NCBI RefSeq assembly: GCF_002272135.1
Contig: NZ_NPBF01000014.1
Coordinates: 17,635 to 81,634, forward strand
Direction of reading: 5' to 3'
Source: Virgibacillus sp. 7505
GTDB taxonomy: Bacteria; Bacillota; Bacilli; Bacillales; Amphibacillaceae
DNA length: 64,000 bases
Each line of letters begins with the position of its first letter. Position 1 is the stretch's first letter. Of the stretch, positions 33,778 to 44,304 are shown piece by piece. The position numbers and the translations under genes are program-made. The notes beneath the pieces are model-generated. The model was not told the origin of the DNA, searched no databases, and saw only the letters and a program-made list of their open reading frames with translations.

Positions 33778-34161
33778 GAGCGGCCGTCTTAACAATATTA
33801 AACTGCGGCTGTCTCGGAACGACAATAACTTCCTGATAGGTATGTTTCACTATAGTACGCAAGAAGGTACAGTCGGAATAGGCAGCTTCATCTAATGGCA
33901 AGAGTCACAATCGAAAAGTAAGGAATCACTTTGAAAACGTAGGAAGTAGGACGTTCATTGTGATTCCTTTTTTGTCGATTTCTAATAGTGGTTTCACATT
34001 TAGTAAAGGGCATAGTGCTTGGTTATAGGTTAAACCTGCTAAGTCGAGTTTCCCACAAGTGTAATTACAGTATCATTGGACTGTTAAGACCTCTTATTTT
34101 TAAACATTTACCCCTGTTTTCTATATACCCCTAATTTCCATCCTTTTGGTAAAATCATAAA
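33778..34161. other. Intergenic region before the sugar cluster
   Basis: A short open stretch ends at 33895 but has no start. An inverted repeat AAGGAATCAC/GTGATTCCTT followed by TTTTTG (33918-33975) looks like a terminator. The rest shows no gene. Confidence 0.5.
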
Positions 34162-34175
34162 TGTAATCGCTTACA
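34162..34175. promoter_or_regulatory. CcpA cre site
   Basis: TGTAATCGCTTACA fits the TGWAANCGNTNWCA consensus at every position and is palindromic (ATGTAATCGCTTACAT). It lies 22 nt before the binding-protein start and downstream of a possible -10 (TAAAAT, 34150-34155), so CcpA would block transcription when glucose is present. Confidence 0.88.
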
Positions 34176-34196
34176 TCAGACCTGGGGGGATTGAAT

Positions 34197-35474
34197 ATGA
34201 AAAGAAAATCGCTTCTGTTGGTTTTTGGAATGATTTTGGTTTTATTACTTGCTGCTTGCAGCAATGAAGGAAGCAGCTCTGGTTCGGATGACGGGAAGGT
34301 GAAGCTGCGGATTGCGTGGTGGGGAGATCAGCCGCGAAATGATTATACGACGAAGGTTATTGAGATGTATGAGGAACAAAATCCTGATGTTCAAATCGAT
34401 GCGGAGTATGCGAGCTGGGATGACTATTGGCAGAAGCTTTCTCCTCAAGCGGCAGCAAATGAATTGCCGGATATCGTTCAAATGGACGTTTCCTACCTTG
34501 CACAATATGCGCAAGGTAATAAATTAGCCGATTTGACTCCGTTTTTAGGTGAACAAATCGACACGAGTAATATGACAGAGGATTACGTGAATGGCGGAAA
34601 AATAGATGACGGTATCTATGGAATGAACACTGGAGTAAACGCGGTTGGATTCCATTACAATCCTGAGCTATTGGAAGAACTGGGTCTTGGAAGCGAAATT
34701 CCGGAAGATTGGACATGGGATGATTATAAGAGCATGTCTGACAAGGCTGTTGCACAAGGAGTATATTTCGATACACATCTAAGGCCTGATGTATTCTTCG
34801 ATTATTACCTTCGCAGCCAAGGCGCTCGTCTGTATGCAGAGGATGGCAGCGGCTTAGGCTATGAGGACGATAAATTATTCGTGGATTACTGGAGCATGAT
34901 TGCAGAGCAAGTGGAAAAAGGAGCTACACCGACGCCTGATACGCTTGCACAGATTACTGGGATTGAAGATGATCCAGTTGTAAAAGGAGAAGCAATCGGT
35001 ATTTTCCAATGGTCCAATCAGTTTGTAGGATTGAAGCAGGTGGCAGAAAAGCCGCTGGAGATTGCGCCAATGCCAGGACCTGGAACCTCTGATGGACTTT
35101 ATTTGAAGCCAGGTATGTTCTTCTCTATTTCACAAAACTCCGAGCAGAAAGAAGCTGCTGCTGACTTCTTGGATTTCTTTATGAACGATGTAGAAGCGAA
35201 TAAATTGATTCTCGGCGACCGTGGTGTACCAGGATCTTCAGAAGTAAAAGACGCGTTGAAGGATGAAGTTTCCGAAGCGCAGAAGCAAGTCTTTGAATAT
35301 GTGGAATGGGCTGAAACAAACAGTTCTCCAATGGGATCTCCAGATCCAGCTGGTGCCGGAGAGGTCATTGAATTACTGGAAACGTTAGCAGAACAAATCA
35401 GTTATGGTCAGCTTGCTCCTGAAGAAGCTGCTGAAAGCTTCAGAACGCAAGCAGAAGGCATGCTTGGACAATAG
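34197..35474 (+). CDS. Sugar ABC transporter substrate-binding lipoprotein
   Basis: 425 aa. A lipoprotein signal with lipobox LLAAC (Cys about residue 22) anchors it outside the membrane. The mature part fits extracellular solute-binding family 1 (LRIAWWGDQPRNDYTTKVIE near the start). It delivers a sugar to the two permeases downstream. ATG 34197 is preferred over TTG 34191 by spacing from GGGGGGA. No ATPase gene is present here, so a shared MsmX-type ATPase is likely. Confidence 0.93.
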   Translation: MKRKSLLLVFGMILVLLLAACSNEGSSSGSDDGKVKLRIAWWGDQPRNDYTTKVIEMYEEQNPDVQIDAEYASWDDYWQKLSPQAAANELPDIVQMDVSYLAQYAQGNKLADLTPFLGEQIDTSNMTEDYVNGGKIDDGIYGMNTGVNAVGFHYNPELLEELGLGSEIPEDWTWDDYKSMSDKAVAQGVYFDTHLRPDVFFDYYLRSQGARLYAEDGSGLGYEDDKLFVDYWSMIAEQVEKGATPTPDTLAQITGIEDDPVVKGEAIGIFQWSNQFVGLKQVAEKPLEIAPMPGPGTSDGLYLKPGMFFSISQNSEQKEAAADFLDFFMNDVEANKLILGDRGVPGSSEVKDALKDEVSEAQKQVFEYVEWAETNSSPMGSPDPAGAGEVIELLETLAEQISYGQLAPEEAAESFRTQAEGMLGQ

Positions 35475-35483
35475 GAGAAAAGA

Positions 35484-35520
35484 TAGTCAAAACGGCAGCT
35501 GAGCAGCTGTCGTTTTGATT
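35484..35520 (+). terminator. Hairpin between binding protein and permeases
   Basis: TCAAAACG.CAGCTG/CAGCTG.CGTTTTGA, a long perfect stem with a short T run. It probably lowers permease expression relative to the binding protein. Confidence 0.7.
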
Positions 35521-35551
35521 ACACCTGCAAAAAAGGAGAGGAGTAAAGTCA

Positions 35552-36445
35552 TTGAGCTCACGTCTAAGAAGCAATTTGTGGGGATATCTTTTCATTGGAC
35601 CGTTCATCATCGGCTTTTTAGCCTTTACGATCGTACCCATGCTAGCTTCCTTATATTTTTCATTTACAGAGTACGGTTTATTTGATGCCCCAAAATGGAT
35701 CGGCTTTGAGAACTATATAAAAATGTTCACGGAAGACCCCCGCTATATCAATTCATTGAAAGTCACCATCATCTACGTATTCGCTGGCGTCCCATTGCGG
35801 CTTGCTTTTGCCTTACTGGTGGCCATGCTGCTGAATGTCGGATCACGAGCTGTCGGCTGGTACCGGACGCTCTATTATTTGCCTTCCCTTATCGGCGGAA
35901 GTGTTGCAGTCGCAATCATGTGGCGGAATATCTTTGGTGATGATGGAATCGTAAATATCGCTCTTAAGACAATGGGGATTGATTCGATTCGTTGGTTTGG
36001 TGAACCAACAGCGGCATTGTGGATGCTGATTTTTCTTTCCATCTGGCAGTTTGGGTCATCGATGCTGATCTTCCTGGCTGGTTTGAAATCCATTCCGGCA
36101 AGCTTTTATGAAGCAGCCAGTGTGGATGGGGCAAACTTCTTCCAGAAATTCTTCCGCATCACTTTGCCTATGCTTAGCCCTGTTTTGCTGTTCAACATCA
36201 TCATGCAGACAATCTCTGCTTTTATGACCTTTGTACCGGCCTTTATTATCTCCAAAGGGACAGGTGGGCCATTGGACGGAACGCTTCTTTATTCCCTGTA
36301 TTTGTTCAAGCAAGGATTTGAGTACTTCAATATGGGCTATGCGTCGGCCATGGCTTGGGTCATGCTTATTATTGTAGCCGTTTTGACAGGAATCATCTTC
36401 TTGACGTCCAAGTATTGGGTGCATTACGAGTCGGAGGGGAAGTAG
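35552..36445 (+). CDS. Sugar ABC transporter permease (MalF/LacF type)
   Basis: 297 aa, six predicted membrane helices. The EAA loop is [20 protein letters not shown], where the permease meets its ATPase. TTG 35552 with AAAGGAGAGG upstream. Ends one base before the next gene. Confidence 0.92.
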   Translation: MSSRLRSNLWGYLFIGPFIIGFLAFTIVPMLASLYFSFTEYGLFDAPKWIGFENYIKMFTEDPRYINSLKVTIIYVFAGVPLRLAFALLVAMLLNVGSRAVGWYRTLYYLPSLIGGSVAVAIMWRNIFGDDGIVNIALKTMGIDSIRWFGEPTAALWMLIFLSIWQFGSSMLIFLAGLKSIPASFYEAASVDGANFFQKFFRITLPMLSPVLLFNIIMQTISAFMTFVPAFIISKGTGGPLDGTLLYSLYLFKQGFEYFNMGYASAMAWVMLIIVAVLTGIIFLTSKYWVHYESEGK

Positions 36446-36446
36446 A

Positions 36447-37286
36447 ATGACGAAAAAACGACCTCGATATTTTCTCTACCATATTCTTGTCGGAGGCTTT
36501 GCTATCCTGTTGCTATATCCGGTCATTTGGCTGTTTGTCAGCTCTTTCAAAGAGAGCGGCGATATTTTTATTACCGCAGGTTCGCTTATACCTAATCCCT
36601 TTACGTTACTGAATTACGCGCAAGGGTGGGAGGGATTTGGCGGATACGGTTTTGGTACGTTTATAAAAAATACGCTTGTTTTTGTTATATGGATGCTGCT
36701 AGGTCATTTGATTTCTTGTTCACTAATTGCATTTGGTTTTGCCAGACTTAAGTTCGTCGGACGAGGTTTTTGGTTCATGATCATGCTCGTTACATTGATG
36801 CTGCCGTATGAAGTCGTCATGATTCCGCAGTACATCATTTTCTCTGAGCTTGGCTGGCTGAATTCATTGAAACCATTAGTTGTCCCAGCATTTTTTGGAC
36901 ACCCATTCTTCATATTCCTGCTTGTCCAGTTCATCCGAACCATCCCGAGGGAACTGGATGAGGCAGCGACAATCGATGGGGCTAATACATTCCAAATCTT
37001 CTACAAGGTGATCCTGCCGCTTATCGTTCCTGCTTTGGCAACAACGGCAATTTTCACTTTCTATTGGACGTGGGATAACTTACTTGGACCGGTGCTTTAT
37101 TTAAACAGTCCGGAGAAATATACCGTCTCGATGGCGCTGAACATGTTCTTGAGTAATGAAACGGTATCCAACTGGGGAGCGATGTTCGCGATGTCGATTG
37201 TCACACTCGTACCAGTGTTTGTCATATTCTTCATCTTCCAGCGCTATGTCGTGGAAGGGATCAGTACGACAGGTCTAAAGGGATAG
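36447..37286 (+). CDS. Sugar ABC transporter permease (MalG type)
   Basis: 279 aa, six membrane helices. The EAA loop is [20 protein letters not shown]. It pairs with the preceding permease to form the channel. Confidence 0.92.
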   Translation: MTKKRPRYFLYHILVGGFAILLLYPVIWLFVSSFKESGDIFITAGSLIPNPFTLLNYAQGWEGFGGYGFGTFIKNTLVFVIWMLLGHLISCSLIAFGFARLKFVGRGFWFMIMLVTLMLPYEVVMIPQYIIFSELGWLNSLKPLVVPAFFGHPFFIFLLVQFIRTIPRELDEAATIDGANTFQIFYKVILPLIVPALATTAIFTFYWTWDNLLGPVLYLNSPEKYTVSMALNMFLSNETVSNWGAMFAMSIVTLVPVFVIFFIFQRYVVEGISTTGLKG

Positions 37287-37301
37287 AGAGGAGATGCTTT
37301 T

Positions 37302-37940
37302 ATGGCTGCTATAAATAAAGGTCTGGAATGGATCACAAGAATGGCATATGTAAATATTCTATGGCTCGTTTTCTTACTGCCGGGGCTTGTGGTCTTCGGG
37401 GTTTTCCCAGCTACCACTGCCCTGCTGCATGTGATAAACCAATGGCTGCAAGGAAAAACGGACTTTCCTATATTCCAAACCTTTTTACAGACGTATAAAA
37501 AGGAGTTCATGAACAGCAATAAATTGGGATATATCTACGTGCTGCTGGGATATATCCTCTATCTGGACTTCCTCTTCTTAACATCTGCTGCAAATGCCGC
37601 TTTGTACTTCACGATTCCGTACCTTATTATTACGTCCATTGCTTTTTCAGCGAGTTTGTATGCGTTCCCGATGCTCGTACATTACGATATGAAGCCTTTT
37701 CAAATCGTGAAGCGTTCTTTCTTCATCATGATGCTGAACCCGAGTCAAACGTTTGTCATGCTTATCGGTACAATTGGAGTAGGTTCGATTTTATGGTATT
37801 TCCAGGGTTTGGCGTTATTTTTCAGCTTCAGTATTCTTGCATTGATCGTGATGATGCCAGCTGCAAAAGCATTTGAAAGAACCGAAAGGAAATCATCCAA
37901 ACTCCTGGCCAGGGACATCAACTCCGTACCAGCGAACTGA
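37302..37940 (+). CDS. YesL-like membrane protein (DUF624)
   Basis: 212 aa, about five membrane helices. The opening MAYVNILWLVFLLPGLVVFG and FPATTALLHVINQWLQG match the DUF624/YesL family, found with YesM/YesN and sugar ABC transporters in Bacilli. Role unknown, perhaps assisting the transporter or sensor. Confidence 0.85.
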   Translation: MAAINKGLEWITRMAYVNILWLVFLLPGLVVFGVFPATTALLHVINQWLQGKTDFPIFQTFLQTYKKEFMNSNKLGYIYVLLGYILYLDFLFLTSAANAALYFTIPYLIITSIAFSASLYAFPMLVHYDMKPFQIVKRSFFIMMLNPSQTFVMLIGTIGVGSILWYFQGLALFFSFSILALIVMMPAAKAFERTERKSSKLLARDINSVPAN

Positions 37941-37965
37941 GATCACAACAATGGGAGGTTATGCT

Positions 37966-39246
37966 ATGAAAAGGTATGTGCTCGTGGGAACAGGCGGCCG
38001 AGCGGAATTTTATTATGGAGCTATGGCGAGGGATTTTAAAGAAACATGTGCACTAGCTGCTTTTTGTGACATAAACGAAACAAGGATGGCTTACGCAAAC
38101 AAGCTGCTGCAGGAAAGGTATCAGCATGCTGCAATACCAGCATATCCTGCAGCGGACTTTGAAAAGATGATACAGCAGGTAAAGCCAGATATCGTCATTG
38201 TCACGACTATCGATCGAACGCATCACACGTATATCATCAGGGCATTGGAGCTTGGTTGTGATGTTATTACAGAAAAACCAATGACGACGGATGAAAATAA
38301 GTGTCAGGAGATTTTGGATGCTATTGAAAGGACAGGAAGAGAAGTCCGGGTGACATTCAACTACCGATATGCCCCGCATAATACAAAAATAAAGGAATTG
38401 ATCAGCTCTGGTGTCATCGGAGAAGTGAATTCGGTGCATTTTGAATGGGCGCTGGATACGACACATGGTGCCGATTATTTCCGTCGATGGCATCGCGACA
38501 AACGAAATAGCGGCGGCCTGCTCGTTCATAAGTCTACTCACCACTTTGACTTGGTGAACTTCTGGCTGGATACAACGCCTGAGCGTGTGTACGCTTCTGG
38601 CGATCTGCTTTTCTACGGAAGGGAAAATGCCGAACAAAGAGGAGAAACAAAGTTCTATCAGCGAGCTTATCAAAGTGAACAAGCAAAAAACGATCCATTC
38701 GCTCTTGACTTGGAAAACAATGACCATCTGAAAGCGATGTACCTTGATGCGGAGAAAGAAGATGGTTATCAAAGGGATCAAAGTGTTTTTGGTGATGGAA
38801 TAAGTATCGAGGATACTTTAGGTGTGCTGGTGAACTATAAAAGTAAAGCAATCCTGACATACAGTTTGAATGCCTACTTGCCTTGGGAAGGTTTTATCGT
38901 CTCCTTTAATGGAACAAAAGGGAGAATCGATGCGCGCATTATAGAGAAGTCCTATGTAAATTCGGGAGGAAGCAAAGCTGAGGAAGGTCAGCTGGAGCAA
39001 TTATCAATCGTCGTCAGTCCTATGTTCGATATTCCATATGAGGTACAGGTGGATAATGGAATCGGAGGACACGGCGGAGGAGATACGCTGCTGCTGGAAG
39101 ATTTATTCGGTAATCCAAACCCAGACCCATACAAACGTGCAGCTTCCCACATAGACGGAGCAATGTCCATTATGACCGGCATTGCAGGTAATCATTCCTT
39201 GAAATCAGGAAATGCAGTGAACATAAAAGAATTGATGGATCTATAA
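37966..39246 (+). CDS. Gfo/Idh/MocA family dehydrogenase
   Basis: 426 aa. The N-terminal Rossmann fold begins YVLVGTGGRAEFYYGAMARD, and EKPMTTDENKC is the family's conserved EKP motif. It oxidises or rearranges a sugar with NAD(P). ATG 37966 is chosen for GGGAGG 7 nt upstream; the frame is open earlier, but over yesL-like coding sequence. Confidence 0.88.
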   Translation: MKRYVLVGTGGRAEFYYGAMARDFKETCALAAFCDINETRMAYANKLLQERYQHAAIPAYPAADFEKMIQQVKPDIVIVTTIDRTHHTYIIRALELGCDVITEKPMTTDENKCQEILDAIERTGREVRVTFNYRYAPHNTKIKELISSGVIGEVNSVHFEWALDTTHGADYFRRWHRDKRNSGGLLVHKSTHHFDLVNFWLDTTPERVYASGDLLFYGRENAEQRGETKFYQRAYQSEQAKNDPFALDLENNDHLKAMYLDAEKEDGYQRDQSVFGDGISIEDTLGVLVNYKSKAILTYSLNAYLPWEGFIVSFNGTKGRIDARIIEKSYVNSGGSKAEEGQLEQLSIVVSPMFDIPYEVQVDNGIGGHGGGDTLLLEDLFGNPNPDPYKRAASHIDGAMSIMTGIAGNHSLKSGNAVNIKELMDL

Positions 39247-39276
39247 AAACGGTTTGCTTGAATGGAGGATATGTTG

Positions 39277-40050
39277 GTGGAGAAGACGGCCATCATTTCT
39301 GGCGGAGCCTCTGGAATCGGAAAGGCAGCTGCACTGAAGCTTGCCGATGCCGGTTTCCGGGTTTGCCTGCTGGATGTGAATGAAGCAAAATTGCGAGAAG
39401 TTAAATCGGAGATGGAAGAAAAGAAATTCAAGGTAATTACCATCCCCTGTAATATGTCCGACTACAATCAAGTTGGGGCAGCTGCTAAAACAATGATGGA
39501 GCAGTGGGGAAGGATCGATGCAGTATTCGCCAATGCCGGAATAGTTGGTGAGACATCATCGATTGAGTCGATGAGTGTGGACAACTGGAGCCAGGTTCTC
39601 AGCATCAATTTGAACGGTACATTCTTCCTCGTGAAAGCAGCTATTCCTTACATGAAGCAGCAAGGCGGGAGCATCATCATTACAAGCTCCGTCAGTGGAA
39701 ACAGAGTCTTTTCTCAAGCCGGATTCTCAGCTTACTCCACCTCTAAAGCAGCACAAGCAGCATTCGCTAAAATGGCCGCATTGGAGCTGGCAAAATACCA
39801 TATCCGTGTAAATGTCATCTGCCCCGGCGGAATAGAAACTAATTTCAGTGAGTCGATAAAACGATCTCCTGATTTGGATGAAATCAAAGTGCCGGTTGAA
39901 TTTCCGGAAGGAAGCAAGCCATTGGATAAACGATCTGGTAAGCCTGAGGAAGTAGCAGATTTGGTGAAGTTTTTAGCTTCTGATGAATCTAGTCATATTA
40001 CAGGAACGGAAATATTTATAGATGGAGCAGAGTCCTTATTGATTGGATAA
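39277..40050 (+). CDS. Short-chain dehydrogenase/reductase
   Basis: About 257 aa. Cofactor motif SGGASGIG, NAG motif ANAGI, catalytic Ser in SSVSGN, and YSTSK carrying the Tyr-Lys pair. GTG 39277 best fits the GGAGG site; ATG 39271 and 39262 are in frame. With the lactonase-like gene downstream it could oxidise a sugar to a lactone. Confidence 0.88.
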   Translation: MEKTAIISGGASGIGKAAALKLADAGFRVCLLDVNEAKLREVKSEMEEKKFKVITIPCNMSDYNQVGAAAKTMMEQWGRIDAVFANAGIVGETSSIESMSVDNWSQVLSINLNGTFFLVKAAIPYMKQQGGSIIITSSVSGNRVFSQAGFSAYSTSKAAQAAFAKMAALELAKYHIRVNVICPGGIETNFSESIKRSPDLDEIKVPVEFPEGSKPLDKRSGKPEEVADLVKFLASDESSHITGTEIFIDGAESLLIG

Positions 40051-40062
40051 GATATCTGATTT

Positions 40063-40098
40063 GCGACAAACACCATGAGCTAAGTCATGGTGTTTGTC
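40063..40098 (+). terminator. Hairpin between SDR and amidohydrolase genes
   Basis: ACAAACACCATGA/TCATGGTGTTTGT perfect stem without a long T run; attenuator or processing site. Confidence 0.6.
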
Positions 40099-40136
40099 TG
40101 GCATTTCGAGGTCACTAATGAAAGGAGAGCAGATAT

Positions 40137-40967
40137 ATGATCATAGATGCTCACCAACATTTCTGGCACAAAACGCATGCCGAAGTTGATTACGGACCTG
40201 GCAGCAGAAGCCGCTCTTATTTACCTGAAGATCTAGGGCCCATTCTACATGAACGAAACATAAACAAAACGATAGCTGTGCAAGCTTTACCCACAATAGA
40301 AGAAAATGAGTTTCTGTTGGAAATAGCTAATACAAGAAAAGAAGTAATCGGAGTTGTAGGCTGGATTGAATTGAATGATGCCCATGCTTTAGATACATTG
40401 GCTGCCTATAAAAAAGATCCTTACTTTGTAGGAATCCGGCCAATGATTCAAGATTTGCCTTCAGAGTGGCTGTTACAAAATACGGTGATCCGTAACCTTA
40501 GCAAGTTAGCCGATGAGGGTTTTCCTATTGATCTACAGGCAAACCCAAGACATTTACCTGCAATTATTGAGCTGCTAGAAAAGCTGCCTCATATACACTG
40601 TGTCATAGACCATATAGCAAAACCTCCTATCGATAGCGGACAAATGGAGCCGTGGGCCAGTCATATGCGGAAAATTGCGGAATACCCTAATATCATGTGT
40701 AAGATGTCTGGTCTTGTTCCAGAAAAAGTCGGTGCCAGCTGGACAACTGAAAGTATTTCTCCTTATGCGAAGCTCGTTTTAGAGGCCTTCGGACCAAATC
40801 GGATTTTGTTCGGCAGCGATTGGCCAGTATGCTTAAAGTCTGCTTCTTACGCAGAGGTTGTCCAGCTGTTTGAGGATACAGTGACAAGTCAATTATCAGC
40901 TGGCGAGAAGGAAAATGTTTATTTCCATAATGCAAAACGGTTTTATAGATTAGAAGATATGATGTGA
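40137..40967 (+). CDS. Amidohydrolase 2 family, fuconolactonase-like
   Basis: 276 aa TIM barrel. Metal motif IIDAHQHFW at the N-terminus, VIDHIAKPP in the middle, and FGSDWPVC near the end match COG3618 lactonases (L-fuconolactonase/L-rhamnonolactonase type). It would open the sugar lactone made by a dehydrogenase. Substrate not determinable here. Confidence 0.85.
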   Translation: MIIDAHQHFWHKTHAEVDYGPGSRSRSYLPEDLGPILHERNINKTIAVQALPTIEENEFLLEIANTRKEVIGVVGWIELNDAHALDTLAAYKKDPYFVGIRPMIQDLPSEWLLQNTVIRNLSKLADEGFPIDLQANPRHLPAIIELLEKLPHIHCVIDHIAKPPIDSGQMEPWASHMRKIAEYPNIMCKMSGLVPEKVGASWTTESISPYAKLVLEAFGPNRILFGSDWPVCLKSASYAEVVQLFEDTVTSQLSAGEKENVYFHNAKRFYRLEDMM

Positions 40968-41064
40968 AGTTACTCGAAAATATAGAGGATATCATTTCAA
41001 GTGTAGAGAAATTACATTGTTAATAGTGAACTCTTAGCTTGGATGTATGAGAGGGAGTGGCAGC

Positions 41065-42843
41065 ATGAAAAAAATCAAAAGCTTATTTACCAATCTGAAG
41101 ATGAAATATAAACTAGTTTGCTTACTCTCTCTCATTCTTATTTCTTTTAGTATAGGCGGATTGGTACTCCTGCAATATGCCCTTGTTACATACAACGATG
41201 AGATTCATCGTCAGTCTGCGCAGTCATTGAAGGTATCGTCTGCTTTGATCGAAAACGAGATTGAAAAAATGAAAGGGTTTTCATACAGATTAGCTACTGA
41301 TCCTTATCTGCAGTCTTATCTCTACAATTTAAAAGAAACGGAAGATGATTATCAGGCATATCTCATCGGAGTCACGATTAAAAAAAGGCTCGTTGACTTA
41401 GGTGCCTTCGAAGATTCGATAGATTCCATTCAGCTGTACGATACGACGGATCGAGGCTATAGTGCAGGAAACCGTGTCATCACAATCGGGAATGAGCGGC
41501 TGCTTCAATATAAACAAGGGACGAATCAAAAGGATGGAGGAGCTGAATGGTTTGCGCCTGATAGCCACGACAAATCATTTGTCGTGGCACGGGAAGTAAA
41601 TGCTTATCCAGATCTTTCGTTCGAGAGACTTGGCATGATTGTTGTGCGATTTGATATGCAGGATATTGTCTCTTCTTTTGAGAAAAGTCTGGATGAAAAA
41701 GAGATGCAGCTGCTGATCTCCGATTCGGATGGAGAGATCATCTTCCCGCAGGAAACGACGAAGAAGGATACTTTTTTAATGGCCAGTGTGCAAGGCAGCG
41801 ATGGATATCAGGTAGTGAATTATGATGCTGATAGATATTTTGTGACGTATTCTTCAGCTGCTTATACAAACTGGACGTATATGATAGCCTCCCCCTACAA
41901 TCAATTATTCCAGGCAGTAACGTTGGTGAAAAGCACGGTATTAACGATCTATCTCCTGTTATTTGTGATGCTGCTGTTTCTTGGCATTCGCTTCATTAAA
42001 GGAATTACCAATCCGATCGAGGCATTGAATAGAAAGATGAAAAGAGTGCAAAAAGGGAAGGTCGAGGACTTTAAGGTGGAGAGTCACGTAAGGTTCTCAA
42101 AGGATGAAGCAGGTCAAATGCATGAAAACTTCAATAAAATGATGAACCAAATCCATTCATTGATTGAGGAAAATTATAAGAAGCAGCTCGTGATCAAAGA
42201 CGCTGAATTCAAAACACTCCAGGCACAAATTAATCCTCATTTTTTATATAACACATTGGAATCGATCAATTGGTCGGCAAGACTAGGTAAACATCAGGAG
42301 ACGTCACGAATGGCAACGTCACTTGGCTTTATATTACGATCGTCATTGGAAACCAAAGAAGCTCTCATTCCGCTTGCTGATGAACTGGAGATTGTGAATC
42401 ACTATATCACAATTCAATCGTATCGTTTTCAGGAACGGCTGCGTTTCCACACCGATATACCTGACTATCTTCTCTCTTGCAAGGTACCTAAATTCAGTCT
42501 TCAGCCTTTGGTTGAAAATGCAATAAGATACGCCTTGCAGGAGATTATTGGTGTTTGTACGATAACAATTGAAGCAGTAGAGGAAGGGGGAAATACGTTT
42601 ATTTCTGTAACAGATGACGGACCTGGAATGGAAAAGGAACTCATTAATAAACTAGTAAGCGGGCATTACCGGCCAAAAGGCACGGGCTTGGGTATCAGAA
42701 ATATAGATAATCGATTAAAAATCTTGTTTGGTCCGCTATACGGAATTCAAGTGCTGAGTGAACCAGACTTGGGAACGAAAATCTTGCTGAAGATCCCTTA
42801 TGAAGGAGGAAGTGATAGTGTTCAAAGTTCTGCTGGTAGATGA
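41065..42843 (+). CDS. Sensor histidine kinase (YesM type)
   Basis: 592 aa. Membrane helix near 15-40, extracellular sensor (about 40-290), second helix near 295, HAMP, then LQAQINPHFLYNTLESINW with the phospho-accepting His, and an ATPase domain (DDGPGMEKEL, GTGLGIRNIDNRL). ATG 41065 follows GAGGGAG; ATG 41047 is an alternative. Overlaps its regulator gene. Confidence 0.92.
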   Translation: MKKIKSLFTNLKMKYKLVCLLSLILISFSIGGLVLLQYALVTYNDEIHRQSAQSLKVSSALIENEIEKMKGFSYRLATDPYLQSYLYNLKETEDDYQAYLIGVTIKKRLVDLGAFEDSIDSIQLYDTTDRGYSAGNRVITIGNERLLQYKQGTNQKDGGAEWFAPDSHDKSFVVAREVNAYPDLSFERLGMIVVRFDMQDIVSSFEKSLDEKEMQLLISDSDGEIIFPQETTKKDTFLMASVQGSDGYQVVNYDADRYFVTYSSAAYTNWTYMIASPYNQLFQAVTLVKSTVLTIYLLLFVMLLFLGIRFIKGITNPIEALNRKMKRVQKGKVEDFKVESHVRFSKDEAGQMHENFNKMMNQIHSLIEENYKKQLVIKDAEFKTLQAQINPHFLYNTLESINWSARLGKHQETSRMATSLGFILRSSLETKEALIPLADELEIVNHYITIQSYRFQERLRFHTDIPDYLLSCKVPKFSLQPLVENAIRYALQEIIGVCTITIEAVEEGGNTFISVTDDGPGMEKELINKLVSGHYRPKGTGLGIRNIDNRLKILFGPLYGIQVLSEPDLGTKILLKIPYEGGSDSVQSSAGR

Positions 42844-43570
42844 TGAGCCGATGCTTCTGGAAGGAATATCTTCTATTGTAGAATGGGAACAGCAGGGAAC
42901 TGTCTTACATGGTACCGCCAGAAATGGATTGGAAGCGTTGGACTTTATTAAAGAACAGACTCCAGACATCGTGATTACCGATATCACCATGCCTGGTCTG
43001 GATGGAATGGGACTGATCGAACAAGGGAGAAAAATCTCTCCTTTGATCAAATGGATACTGCTTTCCGGTTATAACGAATTTGAATATGCTCAAAAAGCGA
43101 TGCGATTTGGTGTGAAACATTATCTGCTGAAGCCATCTAGCGAAGAAGATATCCATGAAGCTTTAGAAGAAGTCGTCCAAGAACTGGCGGAAGAGAATAA
43201 GGAAAAAATGACGGGCAGCCACGCAGAAAAATCTACCAGCTATTCTGCCGTCGTAAATAAAATAATTGCCAGCATAAGAGAGAATATTGAAAACCCTGAT
43301 CTATCTTTGCAATGGATAGCCAATGAAGTCTTATATATGAACACAGATTACCTAGGGAAATTATTCAAGAAAGAAGTAGGAGAGAAATTTTCTGCTTATG
43401 TAATGAAAAGCAAAATTGATAAAGCAGTAGAAATTATGGGTAGTCAGAAGGATATCAAAGTTTTCGAACTTGCAGAACAATTGGGATTTGGAAATAATCC
43501 GCAATATTTCAGTCAAATTTTTAAGAAAAGTAAAGGATGCAGCCCGACTGACTGGATAAAAAACAGGTAA
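42818..43570 (+). CDS. AraC-type response regulator (YesN type)
   Basis: 250 aa. Receiver domain with acidic DDEP, phospho-acceptor Asp in VITDITMPGLDG and Lys in LLKPSS; C-terminal AraC double HTH (LGFGNNPQYFSQIFKKSKGC). GTG 42818 has AAGGAGGA 8 nt upstream. It probably activates the transporter cluster when its sensor detects the sugar. Confidence 0.92.
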   Translation: MFKVLLVDDEPMLLEGISSIVEWEQQGTVLHGTARNGLEALDFIKEQTPDIVITDITMPGLDGMGLIEQGRKISPLIKWILLSGYNEFEYAQKAMRFGVKHYLLKPSSEEDIHEALEEVVQELAEENKEKMTGSHAEKSTSYSAVVNKIIASIRENIENPDLSLQWIANEVLYMNTDYLGKLFKKEVGEKFSAYVMKSKIDKAVEIMGSQKDIKVFELAEQLGFGNNPQYFSQIFKKSKGCSPTDWIKNR

Positions 43571-43601
43571 GCAGGCTGGTAATTAAAAAGGAGGATTCTA
43601 G

Positions 43602-44201
43602 ATGAGTCAAAAATGGGTTTTTATCGGAGACAGTATAACCGAATGCGGAAGGTTCGAGGATCCTCAAGACATTGGCGATGGTTATGTAAAAATGATTCAG
43701 GATGAACTGACGCCGAATAAAGAGGTTGAAATCGTCAATAGAGGAGTAGGAGGCAACCGAGTTACCGATTTGGCGGCAAGATGGGAGAAAGATGTGCTCT
43801 CGTTAAAGCCTGACTTAATTTCTGTTTCAATTGGAATCAATGACGTATGGAGACAGCTGGATCAGCCTCAAATGGAACAGGTTTATCCGGATGAATTCAG
43901 AGAAGTCTTCGATAAGATCCTGGCTGAAACAAAACATACTGGTGCGGAGCTCTACCTTATGGAGCCGACTATTATCGAGGAGAATAACGAATCAAAAGGA
44001 AATCAAATGTTGATTCCTTATGTAGAAATTGTCAGGGAGTTGGCTGTAAAGTATGGCGCGAGACTCGTCCCGACTCATACCGCCTTTTTGCAAACGGCGC
44101 AAACGGCTTTGACAACAGACGGTGTGCATATGACGGACGCCGGTAATAGACTGATGGCTGATACGTGGCTGGAAGCCTATTTTGCAGCAGAACATAATTG
44201 A
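43602..44201 (+). CDS. SGNH/GDSL hydrolase (esterase)
   Basis: 199 aa, cytoplasmic. Blocks: GDSITE (Ser nucleophile), RGVGGN, SVSIGIND, and TTDGVHMTDAG (Asp-His). Resembles YesT/rhamnogalacturonan acetylesterase-type enzymes, so it may remove acetyl groups from the imported sugar. Confidence 0.88.
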   Translation: MSQKWVFIGDSITECGRFEDPQDIGDGYVKMIQDELTPNKEVEIVNRGVGGNRVTDLAARWEKDVLSLKPDLISVSIGINDVWRQLDQPQMEQVYPDEFREVFDKILAETKHTGAELYLMEPTIIEENNESKGNQMLIPYVEIVRELAVKYGARLVPTHTAFLQTAQTALTTDGVHMTDAGNRLMADTWLEAYFAAEHN

Positions 44202-44304
44202 TTTTATCTAAAAAAGTGAATCTTCCACACATATGACTAAGCCCTCCTCTAATACAATGACATGAAAGCGGGTCTTTTTCATATGCTGTATGTGGGGTGA
44301 TAAC

